NCBI RefSeq assembly: GCF_003086295.3
Contig: NC_092045.1
Location: 20,257,758-20,321,757 of the forward strand
DNA from: Arachis hypogaea
Lineage: Eukaryota > Streptophyta > Magnoliopsida > Fabales > Fabaceae
Length of the DNA: 64,000 nt
Direction of reading: 5' to 3'
Shown here: piece after piece, positions 55,361 to 64,000 of the stretch
How the letters are laid out: every line of letters starts with the position of its first letter
How positions within the stretch are numbered: position 1 is the first letter of the stretch
Program-made: the position numbers and the translations under genes
Notes under the pieces: model-generated
Databases searched by the model: none
Told to the model about the DNA's origin: nothing
What the model saw: the letters and a program-made list of their open reading frames with translations, nothing else

Positions 55361-55950
55361 TTATATATTACTAATTTTATGAATAAAATATATATATTAT
55401 ATGTCATTTTTTATTATAATTGAAATTAAATCTTTCTTTCTAAAATTAAAAAGTTCTCTCCTCTTTTTTTCTTTTTCTATTTCTCATATTCTTTCACTCA
55501 CTCTAGTTCTCTTATATATTATTATCTTAACCAATTATAAATTTGACAATCAAAATGTACAATATGACAATCTCTAATTACAATTAAAATTAAATTAAAA
55601 TATTAAAATTAAAATTAAAACATAGCTATATTATATTACTAATTTAACAACCAAAATATGTCACATAACATGTTGTTATTAAAATTGAGATGAAATATTT
55701 TTCTACAAAATTAATAAACTATTTTCTTCCATCATTTGACCTTATCTACCTCTCTTTCCTTTTCTATTTTTCTCTATTCTTCCTATTTTATATATAACTT
55801 ATAATTTATATTTAATATTATTAATTTAACAAAACAAAATATCACGAGATATCTTTTACTATAATTAAAATAAAATCTTTTTTTAAATTAACAACCTTCC
55901 TCTCTCATTCTTCTTTTTTATTTTTCTCTTTTCGATTTTGTTAGGTAGAC
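55361..55950. repeat. Three degenerate copies of a 150- to 170-bp AT-rich unit
   Basis: Copies near 55361-55530, 55632-55800 and 55801-55950 share the order TTACTAATTTAACAA, AAATATCAC, TATAATTGAAATAAAATC, AAATTAACAA and then a T/C-rich run with TTCTATTTTTCTC. They are strongly diverged. No function is apparent. Confidence 0.5.
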
Positions 55951-56092
55951 AATAACTTTTGTGAATAATATGAATAATAGACTCTAAAATTGGCCTAAGT
56001 AAAGTGAAAATATACTACACCACTAATTTTTTCCAAAACCCTAATTTTAACCATCCTAGTTTTTACCATCCTAATCATCCACCTCCTCCCCT

Positions 56093-56475
56093 TTGCCTAG
56101 CAGTAAGCACGTTTCCCCTACCCCCAATTTGAAGGAGCAACCACGGAAGAGAGCCCCACCGCCAACGCTGCAGTACCAACCCCCACTAAGCCTGCTGCAA
56201 CCTGAACAGCAGTCAGAACCCAACAGCTTCTCCCTTCCATATTGCATTCTTCCTTTCTCTCCGCTGTTGCCGTCATCCTGGGTGCCTCCCTCGTGTTGCC
56301 GTCGAGCGTTGGTCGTTGTGTACGAGCTCCCTGTCGCCATTGCCTGGCTGCTGGACAGTCGTTCTCTGTCGCCCCGTACTTATTGCTGAACGTCGTGGCT
56401 TCTTTACATTGCTTATGGTCTACCGTGAACAACCCCAACGCCACCATTTTGTGTGCCTGATTGCTACTCCCAAAG
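56093..56475 (+). other. Possible first exon of the transposon-type gene
   Basis: A GC-richer island in AT-rich DNA follows CCAAAACCCTAATTTTAACC, typical of plant 5' leaders. Frames are open in several phases, including 98 codons from 56093 that start MPSSKHVSPTP and are rich in Pro and Ser. The island ends CCCAAAG with GTCAGT at 56476, a fair splice donor. The frame choice is not supported by any homology I recognise. Confidence 0.35.
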
Positions 56476-56739
56476 GTCAGTATAAGGCTAGCTATTTTTT
56501 AACTAATTAGATGTTCATAAAAGTCGTTAGATGATGATTGTTTCGAACAGTTATGCTGCTTGTGCGCATCGCTGAATCTGTTTGAGTTCCGGGAGTGATG
56601 TTGAAGAAAATGACCGGTTGTTGTTGTTGCTGAATTCTATATTTTTGTCCTCTTGTTTTTTTATGGTTGACAGAATTCAGGTTTGTTCTGTCCCGGGTTT
56701 TAGTTAGTCAGCAATTGATTTTGACTCATTTTTTAAATT

Positions 56740-59700
56740 GCTTGCCATATGAATTTTTTATTCATTGTAAGACAGACGGTTATTTCACCAGGTTCATGGA
56801 TGGTTGGATTAAATTCAAGATTTTGAAATTTGTTTGAGTTTATTGACCAATTTTTTATGTATTAGTTCATGTATTTGTGGGTTACATGTGATTTACTATG
56901 TAATTTACCCATTAGGTATGTTCGGTTTTTTAAAACTCTGTGAGACAAAAATTGGAAGGCTTTTGTGGTGGTTTAAATGGTTACACATTTATTAGCTTAA
57001 CAATAATGTGGAAGCCAAATTATAATGTGGACAAAACCTATCTGTATATGATTCTGGAATTGGGTTGGGTTTTGTTTCTTTGTTTTTGTAATCATAATTG
57101 AAAGTGTCCTATGCTACGTCTCCACACCTTTACTTTGTTAGTATAGTACACGATAAACCCATATTTTATGATATATATTGTGCTCAATTTAAGTGGTTTA
57201 TTCAACTCTGCACCCACTTATTCATGTAAATTGCATGGTTTTATTTTTCCTTCCTTATTATGTGATATATGTGAAATACATGTTTTCTATGCTTTAAAAG
57301 TAACTATTTTAATTACCCTTTGTTACCATTCGATGTCGTGATTTGTGTGTTGAGTAGTTGCAGAGCTTCTAAGGCAGGAATGGCTTGAAGGATGGAAAAG
57401 AAACATACAAAATGGAAGGAAAGCACAAATTGGAGTCCTTGGAGAAACTAGCAGTGATGTGTCCGCATGAACAACGCGAACGCGTGGTTCGCGCAAAAGA
57501 GAATCGACGCGAGCGCATGGATGAGGCGAACGCGTAACTTGCGAAACACAACTAAGGTGGGCGCATGGATGACGCAACCGCGTGGAAGGGCAACACTACA
57601 GATGACGCGACCGCGTGACCCACACGAACGCGTGACGTGCGCAATCTGCAGAATGTGCAGATATCGTCCTCAGCAATTTCTAGGCCCCTTTTGGCCCAGA
57701 TCCAAGTTCAGAAAGCACAAATCAGATGTTATAAAGTGGGAGAATGCATTCATTCAAAGACAGGCTTTCATAATTCATAATTTTTAGTTTAGATGTAGTT
57801 TTTAGAGAGAGAGGCTCTCTCCTCTCTCTTAAGATTTAGGATTTAGATTTTTAGAATTAGGATTCCTCTCGGTTTGTGGTTATTTCTCAATTTCAGGTTC
57901 AATGTTCTTCAATTTAGATTTCTCTTCTACTTTTAAATACTCTAATACTTTTATCTGTTAATTACTTATGTTGCCCATTTGACTTATAAATCTTTCCATG
58001 TTAGATTTGACTTTATGTTTAAACGTAGTTTGATGTGTTCCAGATTTATGATTTTTCATTTAGCTTTTTATATTCTTGCCTTTAATTGATTAATTGGTAA
58101 CTCTTGAGTTGTCAAACTCATTGTTGACTGAAAATTGGAATTCTTCAAGAATTAATTCGAGTTCCACTAACTCTAGCCTTTCCCAAGGAAAGACTAGGAC
58201 CTGAGGAACCAAACTTATTCCATCCACTTGACTTACCTTCATAGTTAGAGGTTAACTTAGTGGGAGAAAATTCCAATTCTCATCACAATTGATAAGGATA
58301 ACTGGGATAGGACTTCCAGTTTTCATACTTTGCCAAGAGTTTTATTAATTATTAATTTATTAATTCTTGCAATCTATTTTTCTTGCTTAAAACCTTTTTC
58401 AAACCCAGACACTGTTTTTCCATAACCAATAATAAATTATAGTTCCCTGCAATTCCTTGAGAAGACGACCCGATGTTTGAATACTTTGGTTTATAAATTT
58501 ATTGGGTTTTGTTACTTGTGACAACCAAAACGTTTGTACGAAGGGATTTTCTGTTGGTTTAGAATTTATACTCACAACACGACTATATTTTTGTAAAATT
58601 CTTTACTAGCAAAAATCCTAACGTCAGTACCTTTTGAATGTGGATATTCGATTTTGACTGCTTACTAAGCTGGATGATTATTTTATCAGGTGTTTAGTTG
58701 TTCGCCTGGTTGAACAAATTGTTCACTAATGTTATTATCTACCTATACTTTTTTGTTTTTATTCATTGTAATATGATTGGTTATATCACCAGGTATATGG
58801 ACGGTTGGATTAAATTCAAAACTTCGAAATTTATTTGAGTTCAGTGACCAATTTTTTGCTTGTATTAGTTTATATATTTGTGTGTTACATGTGATCTATT
58901 TTGCAATTTACCCGTTAAGTATGTTAAGTTTTTTAGAACTCTGTGAAATAAAGTTGTGAAGGCCTTTTGTGGTGGTTTAACTTGTTACGTATTTATTCGC
59001 TTAAGAATATTATGGAAGCCAAATTATAATGTCGACAAAACCTATATGTATATGGTTTTGGAATTTGGTTGGTATCATTTGTTTGTGTTTTTAATCTCAA
59101 TTAAAAGTGGAATATATTACTTCTCCACACCTTTACTTTGATAGTATGGTACCTTTTAGTTGTGGATGTTCAATTTTGTCTACTTACTAAGCCGGATGAT
59201 TGTTTTATCCGGTGTTTGGTTATTTGTCTGGTTGATCGTGTGATTAATTTAATTTTTTCATTTAGAATTCACCATTGGTTTAATTAACACTGCACAATAT
59301 TAGTTGCTCTGGTTATCTAAAAGGCGTCCATAATTATTGATTTTAAATTGTAATGTCATGCTGCTTTTTATGTCGTGCTTTTTGGATTGTTAGCTAGTTG
59401 TATAATTCTAATTATATGATAATCTGTAGTTTGTGGGAAGACTAATGATTTATTGGTTCTTAATAGGCTAGAACCCGTTCTAAGTTTTATTTGCTGAACA
59501 ACAACCATATGAATTTTTTTATTCATTGTAAGACGAATGGTTATTTCACCAGGTGCATGGATGGTTGGATTAAATTCAAGACTTCAAAATTTTTTTGAGT
59601 TTAGTGACTAATTTTTTTCTTGTATTATTTCATGTATTTGTGTGTTACATGTGATTTACTATGTAATTTACCCGTTAGATATGTTCGGTTTTTTAAAACT

Positions 59701-60780
59701 CTGTGAGATAAAGATATGAAGGCTTTTTTTGGTGGTATAAATGGTTACACATTTATTAGCTTAACAATAATGTGGAAGCTAAATTATGATGTGGACAAAA
59801 CCTATCTGTATATGATTCTGGAATTGGGTTGGGTTTTGTTTATTTGTTTTTGTAATCACAATTGAAAGTGTCCTATGCTACGTCTTCACACCTTTACTTT
59901 GTTAGTATGGTACCTTTTGAATGTGGATGTTCGATTTTGACTGCTTACTAAGCTGGTTGATTATTTTACTACGTGTTTAGTTATTCGTATGGTTGATCAA
60001 ATTGTTTACTAATGTTATTATCTACATATACTTTTTTAGTTTTTAGTCATTGTAAGATGATTGGTTCTATCACTAGGTATATGTACGGTTGGATTAAATT
60101 TAAGACTTTGAAATTTCTTTGAGTTCAGTTACCAATTTTTTGCTTGTATTACTTTATATATTTATGTGTTACATGTGTGATTTACTTTGCAGTTTACCCG
60201 TTAGGTATGTTCAGTTTTTTAAAACTCTGTGAGATAAAGTTGTGAAGGTCTTTTGTGGTGGTTTAACTTGTTACGTATTTATTCGCTTAAGAATATTATA
60301 GAAGCCAAATTATAATGTCGAAAAAACCTATATGTATATGGTTCTGGAATTTGGTTGGTATTATTTGTTTTTGTTTTTAATCACAATTAAAAGTGTAATA
60401 TATTACTTCTCCACACTTTTACTTTGTTAATATGGTACCTTTTGGTTGTGGATGTTCAATTTTGATTGCTTACTAAGCCAGATGATTGTTTTATCCAGTC
60501 TTTGGTTGTTTCCCTGGTTGATCGTGTGATTAATTTATTTTTTTTTGTTTAGGATTCACCATTGGTTTAATTAACACTGCACAATATTAGTTGCTCTGGT
60601 TATGTAAAAAGGCATCCATAATTATTGATTTTAAATTGTAATGTCATGCTGCTCTTTGTGTCGTGCTTTTGGGGTCGTTAGCTAGTTGTATAATTTTAGT
60701 CATATGATAATCTGTAGTTTGTGGAAAGACTAATGATTTATTGGTTCTTAACAGGCTAGAACCTGTTCTGAGTTTTATTT
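56740..60780 (+). repeat. 1.28-kb tandem duplication, each unit internally repeated
   Basis: Unit 1 (about 56740-59508, not counting the LTR inserted in it) and unit 2 (about 59509-60780) run in parallel from CATATGAATTTTTTATTCATT to GAACAACAACCA. Each unit has two older half-copies marked by GGACGGTTGGATTAAATTCAA-type text, near 56800, 58800, 59560 and 60085. It behaves as intron sequence that was duplicated at least twice. Confidence 0.8.
57151..58626 (+). mobile_element. Solo LTR of family B, flanked by GTACA/GTACC
   Basis: 1476 bp from CGATAAACCC (TG changed to CG) to AACGTCA. Flanks are GTACA at 57146-57150 and GTACC at 58627-58631; unit 2 of the surrounding duplication has GGTACC uninterrupted near 59910, showing the empty site. 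It has the family's GC block (57470-57640, ACGCG-type motifs). It closely resembles the LTR at 33644-35126. Confidence 0.88.
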
Positions 60781-60872
60781 GCTGAACAACAACCAGATGG
60801 TAAAAAGGTAATATATGTTTCGTTGTTCATCCGTCTTGATTCTAGTTGCTTCTAACATGTATTTGTTAATAG

Positions 60873-62012
60873 AAATTAGTCGAGACGCATTGTTCTGCAT
60901 GCTATATGACAGGATGATCACCCACCTGAAAAAAATTAATGCCAACATACGATGTGGAAAGTGAAGCAGAGGATAATGGTACAACTAGCGAAAACATACG
61001 ATGTGGATACAAACACAGTTATAGTGGATGTTGGCAACATCTGCATTAATGTTGAATTGATAGAAAGGGCGTTATGGATACCCTCTAGTGGTAAGCTGTT
61101 GTTATTCCCTTTTGAGGGTTTGTCGTATATAGTTTAGTTGGTTTCTTTTTACCTTTCCTAACAATTATTGTACATACTTTGGTGTCTCCACAATGTAGGA
61201 GTTGACTTTCCCTAACTAAATAAGAAGAATGCTGCCCATGTGGCAATCAAAGCACAATTTCAAAAAAAATAACCACCCAATTACGCGACTTCGTATATGG
61301 CTGCCCCATGGACACTGAGGCAGAACGGATGAATTTTAGGCGGCACTTTATATTGGTGGTCCTGAAGATGTTCCTATGTCCAACAAGTCAACATACCATA
61401 TCTTAGTAGCACATACCTCCGATTCTAGATGTCTCAGACCCCAGCAAATTCAATTGGGCATATAGGACATTCAAGTGGTTGGGGCTAGCAGTAGGAAAAT
61501 ACCAAACTAAGAAGCATGAAACTTGTGGTGGCTGCATGTTCGCCCTGATGGTAAGATTAATTGTTAAACTGCTTGTATATCATATTTGTGTTTATGTTGC
61601 ACCACTTAACCTTTCAACCTTTCCATCCAGCTGTTATACTTTCAGCGACTAAAGCATGGTCCGCTAGATCGCTGTCAAGTACCAGAGCCATGGGTCACTG
61701 CATGGACTACTAAAGAACTTGAAAAGAAGGCAACTAATGTCCTTGTTGAGGTACTAACCCAGACGTTTTATTCTTTGTTCTATGCTAATCCACTTAACCG
61801 AGGAGTGATTTTCTAAAATAGGAAGAATTTTTTCCTGGTAGAATTTAGATGATTACTTTCTACCCCAATTTACCTTTACCTATTAGGGTTGCATCGAAGA
61901 TAAGGTAAAAGTGGGTGAGGAACCCAAAATTGGAACAAAGATGAAGGGTGCACACTCCCTATCCAAAGAACAAAGTTCAAAGAGGGAATGCAAGACTATA
62001 GTGGCGCACAAG
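60873..62012 (+). pseudogene. Ulp1-protease-type transposon gene, N-terminal exons, disrupted
   Basis: Four exons with GT-AG borders can be drawn: 60873-61090, 61199-61550, 61631-61750 and 61887-62012. They encode, in pieces, DALFCMLYDRMITHLKKINA, VKQRIMVQLAKTYDVDTNTV, VDVGNICINVELIERALWIP, TEAERMNFRRHFILVVLKMF, KHETCGGCMFALM, and YFQRLKHGPLDRCQVPEPWV. From memory this is the N-terminal domain of large legume gene families annotated as Ulp1 protease family or plant mobile-domain-like proteins, often carried by MULEs. A one-base deletion near 60958, a stop after VDFP near 61213 and a frameshift near 61270 make it inactive. No known function for the N-terminal domain can be read from sequence. 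Confidence 0.6.
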
Positions 62013-62179
62013 GTAATACGTCTGTTGGAATTTAAAGTACTTACAACATGCAAGCTATAGGTGGTTAGATTACATGATAATTTGAAGTGTTTATTTGTAA
62101 TTACAAAACTGGATGCATGCTCCTATATCCTTCGAATTTTTTGTATGATTGACATTAGTGTAACTGTATGTCAAAAATG

Positions 62180-63299
62180 GTAAGGTTATTATATGAATTT
62201 GTGGATGCATCTATGCAAGAATGCAAGGAGGGAGCCTTTTAAAGCCGGCCCCTGAAGACGTCAGAACAACCACCCTCGAGCCCAGTTGAAACAAAACTAC
62301 CAGAAAGTCATACAACGGCACAAGAGGTGAGTGCATCTTGTTATAGATATAGGTTGATTTTCTAACATAGTTACTCGAATTCCCTATCAATTTTGTTAGG
62401 GTTGGATTCTGTATATTTTTTTGTGTCATGTCATTTGTATCAGATGTTCATTTCATTCTATTCAACTGTTCGACGTTTACAACCCAAGAAATCAGGAAAG
62501 GCAAGCGAAAAAAGTTACCTTTCATCAGAGGCAGATCCTACATAGGTAGGACAACAACACCTGCAGAGCAAGCTGCCCCGAAGCGCAAGGAGAAACCTGT
62601 AGTTGCTGCCAACTCTGATGATGAAGATAATGAGCCACTTGCTAAAAGAAGGCACTGCCTGTTTCAAAATAACTGGAACTCACATAATGAGAGCCCAAGG
62701 GACGACAAAGTCAGTGTTAAACAGTTAAATAAGAATGTAAACCCGTCGGAGGCATAGGAAATGGATCCAGTTACACCATCAACAACACTTGTTTAACTTA
62801 CTGGATACGATTTTGGCAGGCAAGTTCTATGGGTTAAAATATGATGTATATATCAATTAGCCATATTTTATGTTTCCTGTTATTTAAAGCCTTATACTCA
62901 TTGTGTTAGCTAACTACAATTGCATTCGATGCAGAGACTTTAACGTGAACTTCGTGCAATGTCTAGAAGTTGAGAAAATATTGATAAACATTGAACAAGG
63001 TCGGTACACAAGGCCAATAAACATGGAATCCCTCCAGACCATGATGCCGACGAAGTCACGTTATCACACACCGAGCCCGAGAAAGCCTAGCTTTTCTCTT
63101 AGGTTGACACAGCTTGAGAAGTCACCGATCATGCCCCCTATCACATCAGTACATCCGATGCTTAAGAATGTAAGGTTAGGAGATCATAAGGAGAAAAAAG
63201 TCCGAGGTTGGATTCTGAACTCGGCCCTCGATAAAGAGGCGTCATTGGCAACCTACGAAGGTAGGCCGCATCTGCAGCTGTTGAGGAAGGATCTATGAA
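62180..63299 (+). pseudogene. Ulp1-protease-type gene, middle exons, with premature stop
   Basis: Open blocks near 62180-62327, 62494-62757 and 62935-63299 continue the gene. They encode a basic Ser/Thr/Pro-rich linker (KGKRKKLPFIRGRSYIGRT; NSDDEDNEPLAKRRH, a likely nuclear-localisation signal) and then WILNSALDKEASLATYEG and LQLLRKDL. The frame stops at TGA 63297-63299, followed by a Thr-Leu-Lys frame and GTAATT. In relatives as I recall them this stop codon is Trp (TGG), so one substitution ends the protein just before the protease part. Exon limits are approximate. Confidence 0.5.
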
Positions 63300-64000
63300 C
63301 ATTGAAAGTAATTGAACTCCATGTTGTAGTTACACTCATTGTGTTATTCGCATATTTTATATCGTGCTTCTAAAATTTACCACACAGATCATGCAATAGA
63401 TGTATTATACATTCAATGATTCATGGGCTATAAGATTCAAACGTGATTTCTACTACGTGTATGGAATATTAGTATAAATACTATATTTTTTGGTAATCTT
63501 ACCGTACTTGTTGCATTATTGACTGTTTCTTTCATAATAGGAAATAGTGACACGACAACATAACCTGGATTGCTTCAATAACGGGCCAGTTCCAGTGTAT
63601 GTGGGGTTGGATCCAAACTTTAGAAAGAATACCAGGTTCTTCAACAAAATCGACGCAGCCAAGAGAAAATGGGTGAGACATCAGTCTATTTTATGTATTG
63701 CATGTTATACCATATTTAGATAAGAACATATTTGTCCAGGTTAATTGTGCTGCCTAGTTTGATAAGTTTGTGTTGAATATGTTAGACTTTGCCAGATGTG
63801 TTTTCTTTATGGACTTATTGAATCGTACTTATTAATTTTGGGGAGGGGTGTGGATGTTCAATTCACCATGAATGGGGATGATTGTTTCAGTTGAGAAGGG
63901 TATGTTCATTTTATCCATACGATGACAATTTTATTGATTGAGCGTACATGCAACAGACCGATAGATTTATGTTGTAGTTTGAAGTGGTTGTCAAATATCT
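63300..64000 (+). other. Downstream intron and one candidate exon, cut by window edge
   Basis: After the premature stop comes AT-rich DNA. A block at 63541-63672 reads EIVTRQHNLDCFNNGPVPVY and VGLDPNFRKNTRFFNKIDAA, between a pyrimidine-AATAG acceptor and GTGAGA, so it may be the next exon. No His-Asp-Cys protease core is present before the window ends. Confidence 0.4.

Noticed and set aside
56071..56447. Minus-strand Gly/Ser-rich frames of 89 and 109 codons
   Set aside because: They are shadows of the GC-rich first-exon candidate on the plus strand, with no support from homology or neighbours.
1..64000. Reverse transcriptase, RNase H or integrase of any of the elements
   Set aside because: I looked for YxDD-type, HHCC and DDE-type contexts in the open frames and found none; the interiors are accounted for by other sequence.

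Overview
This window is plant nuclear DNA, most likely from a legume of the genus Arachis (peanut). That assignment rests on my memory of the LTR families whose ends read TGATGAGCGGATAATTTATA and on their arrays of GGCGTTAAACGCC palindromes; it was not checked against a database. About 54 kb of the 64 kb is a nest of LTR retrotransposons. The last 8 kb holds the decayed remains of a transposon-type gene. I see no intact host gene.

Three LTR families account for the nest. Family A (LTR 1.64-1.75 kb, TGATGAG...CCA) appears as an outer element (3' part, + strand, pieces between 1903 and 27325), a complete insertion (3392-13400, - strand, target duplication AAGAC), a solo LTR (29460-31182, target duplication TTGTG) and two short derivatives in opposite orientation (36414-42585 and 44639-50947). 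Family B (LTR 1.4-1.56 kb, TGATAAACC...TCA) appears as an element running off the left edge (1-1902, - strand), a complete element (14027-24045, + strand), the 3' part of an older element (27326-35126, + strand) and a solo LTR (57151-58626). Family C (LTR 2.4 kb, TGATGCGGG...CATCA) is one element with intact borders (35329-54135, target duplication AATAG) that carries both short A derivatives. Every primer-binding site seen matches the 3' end of tRNA-Asp, as in Athila-type Ty3/gypsy elements.

No reverse transcriptase, RNase H or integrase is visible anywhere, so every element here looks non-autonomous. Family A carries gag and a retropepsin, then a third ORF (ORF3) of the 'putative plant transposon protein' type. 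Family B carries an unrecognised, charged ORF1 and its own ORF3 of the same type. Family C and the short A derivatives carry almost no coding sequence. In A and B, ORF3 is preceded by its own TATA box, a long leader and a palindrome-rich block, so it may have had its own promoter. A copy of the polypurine-tract module lies next to ORF3 in each family.

The most striking signals are these. Self-complementary motif arrays with a 31-bp period lie in the LTR, before gag and before ORF3 of family A, and their arms have changed together in one subfamily. Families B and C carry different palindromes in matching places. A tRNA-Cys half is fused into the deletion junction of one short A element (47960-48008). 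A 52-codon fusion of the gag start to the ORF3 tail sits in its sister (39156-39314).

From 54136 the sequence is AT-rich intergenic DNA with an ATT microsatellite, a tRNA-derived SINE with a 17-bp target duplication, a MITE-like element and a three-copy degenerate repeat. From about 56 kb to the end is a multi-exon pseudogene resembling the Ulp1-protease genes carried by MULE transposons. Its upstream introns contain a 1.28-kb tandem duplication, one copy of which was later split by the family B solo LTR.
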